Positions 7,799 to 16,695 are shown, numbered from the stretch's first letter. The stretch is DNA of 33,076 nt from Kiritimatiellales bacterium (GCA_003252225.1 QKFE01000261.1:1-33076); one strand, 5' to 3'. Notes: generated by a model not told the origin, from the letters alone. Program-made: numbers and translations.

Positions 7799-9562
7799 TT
7801 AGAACAATCCTGTCACCTTGCCGGTTTTAACATCGACATCGATCCGGCGGAATCCGGGATCTGATCCGGTGCCGGGGAGCAGTTTGATATCGCCCGCAAC
7901 CGGAACCACAAAACCGGCGCCTCTATAAATCAGTACATCGCGAATCGGCAGCGTCCATCCTTTCGGGCGGCCTTTCAGGGTTGGATCGTGTGAAAGACTG
8001 AGGTGGGTTTTCACCATGCACATGCCCATTTTTGAAGCTTCGGGGTCGTTTTGGAATCGGGTGATTTTCTTTTCCGCAACATCGGACCATTCAACGCCGT
8101 CGGCTCCATAAAGCTCGACGGCAATTTTTTCGACGCGGGCTTTCAACGGCAGTTCGAGGTCGTAAAGGAATCTGAACTGGTTTTCCTCTTCGCAGGCAGC
8201 CACGACAGCTTCGGCCAGTTCGCGCGCGCCTTCACCGCCGGCGAGCCAGTGTTGCGATACGGCGCAGCGGGCTCCGTTTGCTTCGGCGATTTTTCGAACC
8301 AGATTATGTTCCGCTTCGGTGTCGGTGTAAAATCCGTTGATGCAGACAACCGGATTGGCGCCGCTTTTCTTCACCGTTTCGATGTGTGCGATCAGGTTTT
8401 CGCAGCCTTTTTCCAGCAGGGTGAGTTCCTCCTGTGTGTAGGCTGGATCGAGCGGTTTTCCGGGTTTCACTTCGGGGCCGCCGCCGTGCATTTTCAGTGC
8501 GCGAACGGTGGCAACAATAACGACGGCATCCGGCTTCAGTCCGGAATAGCGGCATTTCAGGTTCCAGAATTTTTCGAAGCCGATATCCGCCGCAAACCCG
8601 CTTTCTGTCACAAGATAATCGCCCATCCGGATGCCGAGCATATCGGCAATTACGGAGTTCTGTCCAATGGCGATATTGGCAAACGGCCCGGCATGAACAA
8701 GCACCGGATTCCCTTCGATGGTTTGAACCAGATTCGGATTCAGCGCATTCACCATAATGGCGGTCATTGCGCCGTCGACTTCGAGGTCGGCGGTAGTGAC
8801 TTCTTCGCCGGAGCGGCTGTAGGCCACAACCATTTTTCCGATTCGTTCGCGCATATCGGCCAAGCTGTTCGCGACGGCGAGAATGGCCATCAGTTCGCTC
8901 GAAACGGTAATCTGAAATCCGGATTCCATTTCATAGCCGTCCATTTTGCCGCCTTTTCCGATGGTAATGTTACGCAGCGCCTGCGCGCAGAAATCCATCG
9001 CCCATTTCAGCTGTACGCGTTCGGGGTCAATATCCAGCCGTTTGAGGCCGATCTGCGCCAGCCGTTCATCGTCATAATTGCTTTCGTGCTGCATCCGGGC
9101 GGTGAGCGCAACCATACAGAGATTGTGTGCATTCGTGATGGCGTCAATGTCTCCGGTTAAGCCGAGCGAAAACGGGGCGAGGGGAATGCACTGCGCCAGA
9201 CCGCCGCCGGCTGCGGAACCTTTAATGTTGAATGTCGGGCCGCCGCTGGGTTGGCGGATGGCGCCGACCGGTTTTTTGCCGAGAACGCCGAGGCCTTCAA
9301 CGAGTCCCATTGTGGTGGTTGTTTTGCCTTCGCCGAGCGGGGTGGGAGTGATGGCCGTAACGTCGACATATTTTCCCGGCTTGACGTTTTTGATGCGAGC
9401 CCATGTTTTTGTGTAGTCAATTTTTCCGACGGCTTTTCCCATCGGGATCAGTTCGTCTTCCAGCAGTCCGAGTTTGGCTGCAATTTCCTGAATCGGTTTA
9501 ATGTTTTCTTCGGCGGCTTCTGCAATCTGCCAGTCCGCCATTTTGGTGGGGTCTAAATTCAT
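7799..9562 (-). CDS. fhs: formate-tetrahydrofolate ligase (formyl-THF synthetase)
   Basis: Catalyses formate + ATP + tetrahydrofolate to 10-formyl-tetrahydrofolate, or the reverse with ATP gain. From the ATG at 9562, preceded by GGAGATAAC, the protein has 587 residues; family members are usually about 555-590. An in-frame ATG 42 bases upstream lacks such a site. Visible are the P-loop [13 protein letters not shown] (about 72-84), [19 protein letters not shown], the ITNAHNL region, [24 protein letters not shown] and the C-terminal [20 protein letters not shown]. It lies between a formate/nitrite-type channel gene and a terminator, which links it to formate uptake or release. The direction in vivo cannot be read from sequence. 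Confidence 0.97.
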   Translation of the reverse strand: MNLDPTKMADWQIAEAAEENIKPIQEIAAKLGLLEDELIPMGKAVGKIDYTKTWARIKNVKPGKYVDVTAITPTPLGEGKTTTTMGLVEGLGVLGKKPVGAIRQPSGGPTFNIKGSAAGGGLAQCIPLAPFSLGLTGDIDAITNAHNLCMVALTARMQHESNYDDERLAQIGLKRLDIDPERVQLKWAMDFCAQALRNITIGKGGKMDGYEMESGFQITVSSELMAILAVANSLADMRERIGKMVVAYSRSGEEVTTADLEVDGAMTAIMVNALNPNLVQTIEGNPVLVHAGPFANIAIGQNSVIADMLGIRMGDYLVTESGFAADIGFEKFWNLKCRYSGLKPDAVVIVATVRALKMHGGGPEVKPGKPLDPAYTQEELTLLEKGCENLIAHIETVKKSGANPVVCINGFYTDTEAEHNLVRKIAEANGARCAVSQHWLAGGEGARELAEAVVAACEEENQFRFLYDLELPLKARVEKIAVELYGADGVEWSDVAEKKITRFQNDPEASKMGMCMVKTHLSLSHDPTLKGRPKGWTLPIRDVLIYRGAGFVVPVAGDIKLLPGTGSDPGFRRIDVDVKTGKVTGLF

Positions 9563-9589
9563 TGTTATCTCCGCATTAATAAAATTTTC

Positions 9590-9655
9590 ACCGCAAATTT
9601 TCACGAATCGTCACGAATAGGAAACCTATTAGTGAGAATTGGTGCGGATTAGTGG
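9590..9655. repeat. dispersed intergenic repeat (copy C)
   Basis: Degenerate cacgaat/ttagtg units (tcacgaatcgtcacgaatag, then ttagtgagaattggtgcgga) between the channel and ligase genes, related to copies A and B. The end of the repeat provides the last codons and the stop (TAA at 9649-9651) of the channel gene. Confidence 0.5.
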
Positions 9656-10500
9656 TTTGCCTTTTCTGTAGTTTGTTTTCTCAAATAGAGTATCCAGTAA
9701 ATCGTGCCGACAAAGATTGCGCCGCCAACCATGTTTCCGATGGTTACGGGAATGAGGTTTTTAACGATGAATCCGGGCACAGTGAGGTTGGAAAGATCGG
9801 CGCCGTTTAATTGCGAAACAATTTCCGGGTTGGTTTTCAGCAGCAGGCCGGCGGGTATGAAATACATGTTCGCGATCGAGTGCTCAAAACCCATTGCCAC
9901 GAAAGCGGTGATCGGGAAAATGATCGCCAGGATTTTGTCGGTGACCGACCGTGCGCTGTAGCAGAGCCAGATCGCCAGACAGACGAGAATATTGCAAAGC
10001 ATGCCGCTGCTCAGCGCCTGCATAAAAGTGAGGTTCACTTTCGCGTTGGCGATTTTCAACGCGGTGACGCCGACGGCTCCGCCGTTGTTTGTCCAGTGGC
10101 CGCTGAAATAGACCAGCATCACAATACACATTGATCCGGCAAAGTTACCGAGAAATACCCGCAACCAGCTTTGCAGCATCTGACGTATTTTAAATTTCCG
10201 ACTGAAGCAGCCCATCACCATCAGCGTGTCGCCGGTAAAGAGGTCGGCCCCGGCGATGATCACGAGAATCAGCCCGAGCGAAAAGGTCAGGCCGCCGATC
10301 AGCTTGGTGAAGCCGACGCCCATTGAGCTGTCGTGAATAACGTGAGTATAAAGGGCGGCGCCGAATGCAACGAATGAACCGGCCTGTACGGCAAGGAAAA
10401 AGGCGCTGATCAAATCGCGGTTTGCTTTGCGGATGGCCGAGGCCTCCGCCCGCTTGGCCATTTCCGCCGGCATATAAGCATCTGTTATTGTTTCTTCCAT
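9649..10500 (-). CDS. formate/nitrite transporter (FNT) family channel
   Basis: Integral inner-membrane channel for small monovalent anions, 283 residues from the ATG at 10500 (preceded by GGGGGAAAATA), the normal FNT length. Six membrane segments are visible with the family signatures: AGADLFTGDTLMV, LGNFAGS, ALSSGMLCNILVCLAIW, GFEHSIANMYFIP and the last span GNMVGGAIFVGTIYW. FNT proteins form pentamers with a central His in the pore, probably the one in GFEHSIAN. With a formate-tetrahydrofolate ligase next door the likely substrate is formate, although nitrite and hydrosulfide members exist. It lies 20 bases after the fusion gene, so the two are probably co-transcribed. Confidence 0.93.
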   Translation of the reverse strand: MEETITDAYMPAEMAKRAEASAIRKANRDLISAFFLAVQAGSFVAFGAALYTHVIHDSSMGVGFTKLIGGLTFSLGLILVIIAGADLFTGDTLMVMGCFSRKFKIRQMLQSWLRVFLGNFAGSMCIVMLVYFSGHWTNNGGAVGVTALKIANAKVNLTFMQALSSGMLCNILVCLAIWLCYSARSVTDKILAIIFPITAFVAMGFEHSIANMYFIPAGLLLKTNPEIVSQLNGADLSNLTVPGFIVKNLIPVTIGNMVGGAIFVGTIYWILYLRKQTTEKANH

Positions 10501-10520
10501 TATTTTCCCCCGGGTCAAAA

Positions 10521-12953
10521 TCATTTCCGCAGACTGTCGCAGAATTCGGTCATCAGTTCGATGGCATCGTTGGCTTTATCCATATCGCCGTCCATTGCGG
10601 CGTAGGCTTCGACCAGTTTAACCAGTTCCGGGTCGGCCGGTGTGTTGCCGAATTTGTGAGCCGCGTTTACGATACCGGCATCGAGGCCGTAACGCATGCC
10701 GACTTCAACATAGGCCCGCATGATACCGATTTTGCGTCCCGGCAAATCGCGGCAGCAGTTACTTATTCCCATTGAAAAATGCACCCCCTTCATTTCGGGT
10801 TTTGATTTGATGGCTTTAATGGTTTCAAACGCGCGGTACGTGTATCCGGCCTGTCCGGGCATCATCGGCATATCAATGGCTAAAGGAAATGCGGTGGCAT
10901 CAAAAATGACGGCATCATTTTCAAACCCGTATTCCATGGCTTTGGTATGAATCTGCGCGGCCAGTTTCACCAGATCCTCGACGGTGTCTTTTCCTGCGCC
11001 GGCGGCATCTTCATTCATCAGCAGGCCGATGAAGTTGTAATCAAACTCATTTTTAAGCGGCATCATTACATCCGCAGTGTGTGCTTTGATGGAGTTGATG
11101 AGGGGCTTTTTAACGGCGTCGGCGGTGTTGTACCACTCTTTGAGGCCGGCGATTAGAACCTTATCATCGGAGGAATCGATACAGACCGGAACGGTGCCGC
11201 CCCATTTGCGGACAAGCTTGACGTATTCAACCATAATGTCGACGGCGGTCTGCGGATTGGATTCGCCGAAGGCATCGACGTTGACGGCGATGTAATCGGC
11301 ACCGGCTTCCGCCTGGCTTTCGATGAGGGCGCGGACATAGTCGAGCTGCGGGCTGTCGTTGCGGTATGCGCCTTCGCCGAGTTTGTGCAGTTCGCGCATA
11401 ACTTTTCCGTGTTTGGGAATTGAAGCGTGAATTTCTTCACCGATGTTGATGATTGCATTTTTCATGGTGTGATCCTTTCCGAATAGATAGTTAAGAATTG
11501 AAGAGGTGTGTTCAAGCGATGGATTGCGGGGATTATTGATACTTCGGCGCAACCGGGCCAGACCGTCTTTCTCGGCTTTTGCCGCCCGGTAAATCTGTTC
11601 GCCGCGGCAGATGACGCCGTCTTCATTGCCGCAGGTTCCATCGACTTTGGCATCGCCGCACGGCGCATTGGCCAGCCCTTTGGCGCAGCCGCCCATCGTG
11701 CAGAATCCGAAGTTTTCAAAGAGGTAGCAGTCGCCGCACTCTTCGCATTCAAAGGCCGCGTGTTTCACGGCCCGCTCCATTGCAAAGAAAGCTTTCGCCG
11801 CCGCGCCGTCCGGTTTCTTTTTGGCGCCGGCCAGTTCCATGGTTTTGCTGAAAACGTGGAACCCTTTATGGTCGGGATCGAGCAGGGTTTTGTGCATGAA
11901 ATTAAACCAGCGCTGATGCAGCGTTTGTTTACCCGGTTCGAGCGGGGTGCGGCCGCCTTCTTCATCATAAAGGTAGAAGGTTTGTTCCGGCGGCCAGTAG
12001 AGGTTGGCCTGATATTTAATCCAGTCTTCACCGATTTCCGCCGCACGGTTCAGTATGTTGCAGAAGGTTTCATAGTCGTGCACACCGCCGATATCGACAC
12101 CGTCATACCCGAGAGTTTTAAACATCGCCACCTGTTGGGCGGCGCGTTCGAGATGCTCATCGAAGTTTTCGGAGTTGAGTTTTTCCAGCAGTTTGTCGCT
12201 GACATAACAGCCGGGCAGTTTGCCGGAATTCATCAGCCGCGGGGCTGCATTGGTGGTGGTCAGAAAATAGACGTTTCCGATGACGGGCACATTGAGTTCG
12301 GCCTCTTCCATGTAAAACTTCAGTTCGAGCGCTTTCTTCCAGTCCCAGCCTACCTGTGTAATCAGAAACCGCGCGCCGCTTGCGACCTTCTTTTCCATTT
12401 TGAAATACTGCTGAAGCTGGGAGGCTTCGGTGTATTTAAACGGCGAAACCGCCGCGCCCGCAAAAATCTGCTCCACCTCTTCGGGCCGGTTTCCGTCGGC
12501 CAGCAGCTCTTTCCGGTTCATTCGGGCGATCATTTGCAGCAGGCCGACCGCTTCGAGTTCAAAAACGCCTTTCGCCGAAACCGGCTTGTCGCCGGTCAGG
12601 GCCAAAACACTCCGGATTCCGCGCTGTTTGTATCCGACCAATATCGAGTGCAGCGCCGACTTGTTGTGGTCTTTGCAGCTGAGGTGGGGGATGACATCCA
12701 CTTGATCAAGCAGGCCGGTCGGAACCAGCTGGGCGAGCACATCCGACGGGTCGAGGTTGGAAACTCCGCCCGGATTCTGGGGGAGGGCGATGGCGGCAAA
12801 GTTGAATCCGGACGGTAAATCCGCCCCGCCGGTTTCGGCGTGTTTTTCGAGGAAATGCCGGATGGGATCAATTTTATAGCCGCGGCCGGACATCAGTTCG
12901 GCGACTACGGTGAATCCCTTTTCCTCGTTCAGTATGTTTTTCAGCCCGCTCAT
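10521..12953 (-). CDS. fused methylenetetrahydrofolate reductase (MetF) / zinc-Cys domain (MetV-like) / methyltetrahydrofolate methyltransferase
   Basis: An 810-residue fusion of three one-carbon modules. About 1-310 resembles MetF, the reductase interconverting methylene- and methyl-tetrahydrofolate (VVAELMSGRG, LALTGDKP, ARFLITQVGWDW, PVIGNVYFL). Around 395-450 is a Cys-rich C-terminal MTHFR domain like acetogen MetV (CEECGDC, CTMGGCAKG, APCGDAK, GTCGN). From 497 to 810 is a pterin-binding methyltransferase of the AcsE/MetH type (INIGEEIHAS, VCIDSSDD, LINSI, GISNCCRDLPGR), which would move methyl between a corrinoid protein and tetrahydrofolate. The Met at 497 (ATG at 11465) has GGAAAGGA just upstream, so the last domain may also be made alone. 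It is first in the cluster; its start has AAAGG. It faces the PocR-AraC gene across 151 bases. Confidence 0.92.
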   Translation of the reverse strand: MSGLKNILNEEKGFTVVAELMSGRGYKIDPIRHFLEKHAETGGADLPSGFNFAAIALPQNPGGVSNLDPSDVLAQLVPTGLLDQVDVIPHLSCKDHNKSALHSILVGYKQRGIRSVLALTGDKPVSAKGVFELEAVGLLQMIARMNRKELLADGNRPEEVEQIFAGAAVSPFKYTEASQLQQYFKMEKKVASGARFLITQVGWDWKKALELKFYMEEAELNVPVIGNVYFLTTTNAAPRLMNSGKLPGCYVSDKLLEKLNSENFDEHLERAAQQVAMFKTLGYDGVDIGGVHDYETFCNILNRAAEIGEDWIKYQANLYWPPEQTFYLYDEEGGRTPLEPGKQTLHQRWFNFMHKTLLDPDHKGFHVFSKTMELAGAKKKPDGAAAKAFFAMERAVKHAAFECEECGDCYLFENFGFCTMGGCAKGLANAPCGDAKVDGTCGNEDGVICRGEQIYRAAKAEKDGLARLRRSINNPRNPSLEHTSSILNYLFGKDHTMKNAIINIGEEIHASIPKHGKVMRELHKLGEGAYRNDSPQLDYVRALIESQAEAGADYIAVNVDAFGESNPQTAVDIMVEYVKLVRKWGGTVPVCIDSSDDKVLIAGLKEWYNTADAVKKPLINSIKAHTADVMMPLKNEFDYNFIGLLMNEDAAGAGKDTVEDLVKLAAQIHTKAMEYGFENDAVIFDATAFPLAIDMPMMPGQAGYTYRAFETIKAIKSKPEMKGVHFSMGISNCCRDLPGRKIGIMRAYVEVGMRYGLDAGIVNAAHKFGNTPADPELVKLVEAYAAMDGDMDKANDAIELMTEFCDSLRK

Positions 12954-13039
12954 TCAGAATGCCTTTCAAGATGATGGAAGACGTTGGCATATAAATCCGA
13001 TCGGCGAATAGGAGGTTTATATTTTAGGATGTTGCAATC

Positions 13040-13068
13040 TTGCTGTGATGTAGCGTAAAAGTTATATA
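13040..13068 (+). promoter_or_regulatory. predicted sigma-70 promoter of the PocR-AraC gene
   Basis: TTGCTG (13040-13045), a 17-base spacer and TATATA (13063-13068) form a good -35/-10 pair, 36 bases before the regulator start codon. The 151-base gap also serves the divergent one-carbon operon, for which I see no clear -35 box; this fits activator dependence. Confidence 0.5.
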
Positions 13069-13104
13069 AATAGCGCACTTGGAGGGGAATTTTTGGAGGT
13101 GTTT

Positions 13105-14316
13105 ATGTCAATCTTGTCAAAAAGGTTGTTAAGTTCGGTGGCGCGGGATTACCGTAAATCGGTCGGTTTAACCATTTGTCTTGTTGGCCCTGACGGGCGG
13201 ATTATTGATCCGGAATCAACCCGGGCGGTGGAAAATCTTCCGTCGCTTTGCCACATGCGGCTGCACAACTTAAACGAAGCGGCGCGGTGGGGAGAGCCGC
13301 AGGTCTTCTTTATTGCGCCCGGAATTATGAGCTGGATTATTCCGCTGGTTGACCGCACTGAATTGAAGGGCGGTCTTTGCGGCGGAAATATTCTGGTGGA
13401 GGACGATCAGCAGTCGGTCATTGCATCGGTGAACTATTTTGTCGGCGAAGGCGCAAAGCGGAAAGAGGCGCAGGCTTTTGTGGAAAAGCTCAGTTCGTTT
13501 GAACAGGGCAATGTCCGGAAAGCCGCTGACCAGCTGTATGAAATTTTTTACCAGTACAGCGGCTGGAATCCGCTGCTGTTGAAACGCAACCGCGATCAGA
13601 TGCACCAGCAGCGGCAGATTGCCGAAGAGATTCACCAAAGAAAAGTGGAGCAGAACCGGGCTTATCCGTACGACGACGAACGCATTCTGCTTTCACTGAT
13701 CCGCGTGGGCGACCGTTCCGGCGCGCGGAAAATGTTCAATAAAATGCTGGCCGCGATGTTTCTGTATTCGCCGAAGCCGGTGGTGGTGCGCGCGCGCGCC
13801 ATTGAAATGATGGGCTATCTCGTGCGTACCGCGGTGGAAGACAGCCCGCTTTCGGAGCCGCTGCTCGAACGGCATATGACCTGGATTGAGCAGATTGTGG
13901 AAACGCGCGATTTTGACGACCTGTGCAACGTGCTGCGCGATGCGCTCGACGATTTCATGAACAGTATTTTTCTTCAGGGGGTAAATCCGGTCAGTCCCGC
14001 AGTCAGTAAAGCGCTGGATTATATCGCCGCAAATTATACCGAGCAAATTTCGCTCGAACAGATTGCCGAGGCCGCCGGACTGAGTACGTTCCGCATTGCC
14101 CATTTATTGAAAGAGGCGACCGGGAAAACCGCGCTGCAGAACATCCACTATCTGCGGATTCAGGACGCCCGCCGACTGCTGGAACACAGCGATATGTCGT
14201 GCACGGATATCGCGTACGAAACCGGATTCGGTGATCAGTCCTATTTCATCAAGCAGTTCCGCAAATGGATGGGGATTACACCGGCCAAATACCGCAAAAC
14301 CGCAAAGGCACAATAA
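13105..14316 (+). CDS. PocR-type sensory domain / AraC-family transcriptional regulator, probable regulator of the one-carbon cluster
   Basis: DNA-binding regulator, 403 residues from the ATG at 13105, which has GGAGG five to seven bases upstream; an in-frame TTG at 13093 is unlikely. The N-terminal part (about 5-150) resembles a PocR ligand-binding domain, the type found in cobalamin and propanediol regulators, but the usual Cys and CHAGM-like residues are not kept. A helical linker of about 130 residues follows. The C-terminus (about 300-400) has two AraC helix-turn-helices: ISLEQIAEAAGLSTFRIAHL and CTDIAYETGFGDQSYFIKQF, then ITPAKYR. Divergent placement beside the MetF fusion gene suggests that it activates the one-carbon operon, perhaps in response to a methylated or corrinoid-linked signal. 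Confidence 0.9.
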   Translation: MSILSKRLLSSVARDYRKSVGLTICLVGPDGRIIDPESTRAVENLPSLCHMRLHNLNEAARWGEPQVFFIAPGIMSWIIPLVDRTELKGGLCGGNILVEDDQQSVIASVNYFVGEGAKRKEAQAFVEKLSSFEQGNVRKAADQLYEIFYQYSGWNPLLLKRNRDQMHQQRQIAEEIHQRKVEQNRAYPYDDERILLSLIRVGDRSGARKMFNKMLAAMFLYSPKPVVVRARAIEMMGYLVRTAVEDSPLSEPLLERHMTWIEQIVETRDFDDLCNVLRDALDDFMNSIFLQGVNPVSPAVSKALDYIAANYTEQISLEQIAEAAGLSTFRIAHLLKEATGKTALQNIHYLRIQDARRLLEHSDMSCTDIAYETGFGDQSYFIKQFRKWMGITPAKYRKTAKAQ

Positions 14317-14381
14317 GAGGAACGTTGCATTAGGGGGCGTTTTGCCGATAGGTTTCAGAACTTCAACGGGGAGTCGTTACA

Positions 14382-15623
14382 ATGAAAGAACAGGTTGAAT
14401 CACTTTTGGTTTCGTGGGGGGCTGCCGAGCATACGGCGGATGAATGGGCGACGGTTGTTTTAATGGCGCTGATTATTGCGGGCGCTTCGCTGGTTTATTG
14501 GCTGCTGCGGAACTATCTGCTGAAAATCATTCACCGGGTAACCGAAAAAACATCGAACAAGTGGGACGATGCGCTGATGGAATCGCGGATGTTTCACCGG
14601 GTTTTGCGGCTGATTCCGCTCACCGTTGTTTCGATCTGTATCGACCGGCTGATGCCCGGTGAATTCCTGCTGCTCAAACGCGCGGTTTTTGCGCTGATTA
14701 TTTTTGTCGGCGTCCGGACGCTCGAAGCCTTTTTGAATGCCGTATCCGATGTTTACCACCGCGACAGCAGCAAGGCCCGCAAGCCGATCCGCCCGCTGTT
14801 TCAGTCGCTGACGATTGTGGCCTATTTATTCGCCGGTATTTTCATCATCGCCGTGCTGCTGAATAAATCACCGTGGAATCTCGTCACATTAATGGGCGGA
14901 TTGACCGCGGTGACGATGCTGGTTTTCAAGGATACGATTCTCGGTTTTGTGGCCGGTGTCCAACTGGGCGCAAACGATATGGTTCGAGAAGGCGACTGGA
15001 TCGAAATGCCGAAATACGGCGCCGACGGCGACGTCATCGAAGTGGCGGTGAATACGGTGAAAGTCCGCAACTGGGATAAAACCGTCACCACCATTCCGAC
15101 CTATGCGCTGATTTCCGACTCGTTTAAAAACTGGCGCGGCATGAGCGAATCCGGCGGGCGGCGGATCAAGCGGAGCATCTGCATCGATATGAATACGGTT
15201 AAATTCGCCGATGAAACGATGCTCGAAAAATTTCGCAAAATGGCGCTGCTTAAAAATTATGTCGAAAAAAAGCAGGAGGAGATCGATGCCGAAAACGCCG
15301 CGCATAAAATTGATCTCTCCGCAACGGTGGTCAACGGACGCCGCCAGACCAACCTCGGGATATTTCGCGCCTATCTGGCCGAATACCTCCGCAATCACCC
15401 GATGATCAACAAAGAGATGACCTTCCTCGTGCGCCATTTACAGCCCACGCCGCAGGGCCTTCCCATCGAAATCTATGTCTTCAGTTCGGATAAAGTGTGG
15501 GCCAATTACGAAGCGATACAGGCCGATATTTTCGACCACATTCTCGCGGCCGTTCCGGAGTTCGGCCTCCGTGTTTATCAGCAGCCGTCGGGCACGGATA
15601 TCGCCGCATTGAAACTGGGGTGA
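14382..15623 (+). CDS. mechanosensitive channel, MscS superfamily, YbdG-like
   Basis: Membrane channel that opens on hypo-osmotic stress, 413 residues, close to E. coli YbdG (MscM). Four or five membrane segments lie in about 1-190. The last, MGGLTAVTMLVFKDTILGF, is the pore-lining helix, and the beta domain follows (DWIEMPKYGADGDVIEV, VKVRNWDKTVTTIPTYALI). The insertion GGRRIKRSICIDMNTVKF and the long C-terminal part with HPMINKEMTFLVRHLQPTP are typical of the YbdG branch rather than small MscS. The GH5 gene starts three bases after the stop, so they form a small operon. AACGGGGAGTCGTTACA precedes the ATG. Confidence 0.92.
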   Translation: MKEQVESLLVSWGAAEHTADEWATVVLMALIIAGASLVYWLLRNYLLKIIHRVTEKTSNKWDDALMESRMFHRVLRLIPLTVVSICIDRLMPGEFLLLKRAVFALIIFVGVRTLEAFLNAVSDVYHRDSSKARKPIRPLFQSLTIVAYLFAGIFIIAVLLNKSPWNLVTLMGGLTAVTMLVFKDTILGFVAGVQLGANDMVREGDWIEMPKYGADGDVIEVAVNTVKVRNWDKTVTTIPTYALISDSFKNWRGMSESGGRRIKRSICIDMNTVKFADETMLEKFRKMALLKNYVEKKQEEIDAENAAHKIDLSATVVNGRRQTNLGIFRAYLAEYLRNHPMINKEMTFLVRHLQPTPQGLPIEIYVFSSDKVWANYEAIQADIFDHILAAVPEFGLRVYQQPSGTDIAALKLG

Positions 15624-15626
15624 ATT

Positions 15627-16640
15627 ATGAAACCGAAGCTTTTCGCCGGATTACTTTTGGGCGGTGTTTTTATGAGTTCATTGGTTGAAGCAAAAACAGA
15701 GCGCGATGCGTTTTATTGGAACGACCAGATCGGGCGCGGCATCAACCTCGGCAACATGCTCGAAGGCCCGCTCAAAAAAAACGGGTGGGGGCGGGAACCG
15801 GAGATCCGCTATTTTGACCTGATAAAAGAGGCGGGTTTTGATTCGGTTCGAATGCCGGTGCGGTGGTCTGATTATGCCGATGAAAACGCCCCCTATGGTT
15901 TAGATGCGGCTTTCGTGAAAAAGGTGGACGGATATATTCAGGCCGCCATGGAACGAAAGCTCGTCGTCATTCTCAACATTCACCACTATGAAGCGGTTAT
16001 GGAATCTCCCGACGAACAGGAAGCCCGGTTTCTGGCCATCTGGCGGCAGCTCGCAAAACACTACAGCAAATACCCGCAGGCCCTCTATTTTGAAGTGCTC
16101 AACGAACCGACCCAAAAACTGACCGCCGAACGCTGGAACGAACTGCAGAAAAAGGCGGTATCCGAAATCAGACAAACCAATCCCGAACGGCCCATATTAA
16201 TTGCCCCCATCGGCTGGAACCGGATCGATAAACTCAAACAGCTCGAACCGCCGAAAACCAAAAACCTCATCGCCTCCGTTCATTTCTACGAACCCTTCAA
16301 ATTCACCCACCAAGGCGCCGGATGGGTGAAGCTCGATCTGCCCCTCGGAACCGAATGGGCCGGAAATGAAACCGACCGCCGCGAAATAGAGGCCGATTTT
16401 GAAGAAGCCGTCCGTTGGTCAGAAGAAAACAACATTCCGATACACGTCGGCGAATTCGGAGCCTACAGCAAAGCCGACATGCCCTCGCGTATCCGCTGGA
16501 CCCGGTTTGTCCGCGAACAGGCCGAACACAACCGCATGTCGTGGAGTTACTGGGAATTCAGCTCCAGCTTCGGCGTTTACGACCCCAACGGAAATACGTG
16601 GCGAACCGACCTCCTAAACGCCCTCATTCCGGCAAAATAA
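15627..16640 (+). CDS. secreted glycoside hydrolase family 5 (cellulase-like endoglycanase)
   Basis: Exported beta-glycanase, 337 residues. Signal peptide about 1-22 (hydrophobic core FAGLLLGGVFMSSL, cleavage near VEA), then one (beta/alpha)8 catalytic domain. GH5 landmarks: GINLGNMLEG, R75 in VRMPVRW, H119/H120 in LNIHHYEA, acid/base E160 in FEVLNEPT, H219/Y221 in SVHFYEP, nucleophile E276 in HVGEFGAYS and W309 in WSYWEFSS. There is no carbohydrate-binding module. The GINLGNMLE start resembles bacterial endoglucanases of the cellulase branch, but the substrate within GH5 cannot be fixed by eye. It is the second gene of a pair with the mechanosensitive channel. A weak hairpin and a G-quadruplex repeat follow the stop. 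Confidence 0.95.
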   Translation: MKPKLFAGLLLGGVFMSSLVEAKTERDAFYWNDQIGRGINLGNMLEGPLKKNGWGREPEIRYFDLIKEAGFDSVRMPVRWSDYADENAPYGLDAAFVKKVDGYIQAAMERKLVVILNIHHYEAVMESPDEQEARFLAIWRQLAKHYSKYPQALYFEVLNEPTQKLTAERWNELQKKAVSEIRQTNPERPILIAPIGWNRIDKLKQLEPPKTKNLIASVHFYEPFKFTHQGAGWVKLDLPLGTEWAGNETDRREIEADFEEAVRWSEENNIPIHVGEFGAYSKADMPSRIRWTRFVREQAEHNRMSWSYWEFSSSFGVYDPNGNTWRTDLLNALIPAK

Positions 16641-16643
16641 AAT

Positions 16644-16664
16644 CAGCCGATCCTCGGTTTTTGT
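16644..16664 (+). terminator. weak hairpin terminator after the GH5 gene
   Basis: AGCCGA and TCGGTT pair (6 bp, one wobble) around a TCC loop with a T run. It is weak alone, but it directly precedes the G-quadruplex repeat at 16667-16691. Confidence 0.35.
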
Positions 16665-16691
16665 AAGGGGGTGGGGCGCGGGGAGGGGGGG
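16662..16691 (+). repeat. G-quadruplex dispersed repeat, copy 1
   Basis: Four G runs on the plus strand in the order G5-T-G4-CGC-G4-A-G7, ideal for an intramolecular G-quadruplex. The 28 bases 16662-16689 are identical to 32409-32436. Both copies lie just after a plus-strand gene in a gap between convergent genes. Confidence 0.88.
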
Positions 16692-16695
16692 ATGC

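Noticed and set aside
11508-12818. Long plus-strand ORF (436 residues) opposite the MetF fusion gene
   Set aside because: It is antisense to a gene with clear domains, has no recognisable motif, and its Phe/Arg/His-rich composition is typical of a reverse-strand shadow.
12954-13104. Cobalamin or tetrahydrofolate riboswitch before the one-carbon operon
   Set aside because: The gap is short and shows no B12-box or THF-riboswitch core; control by the divergent regulator is more likely.
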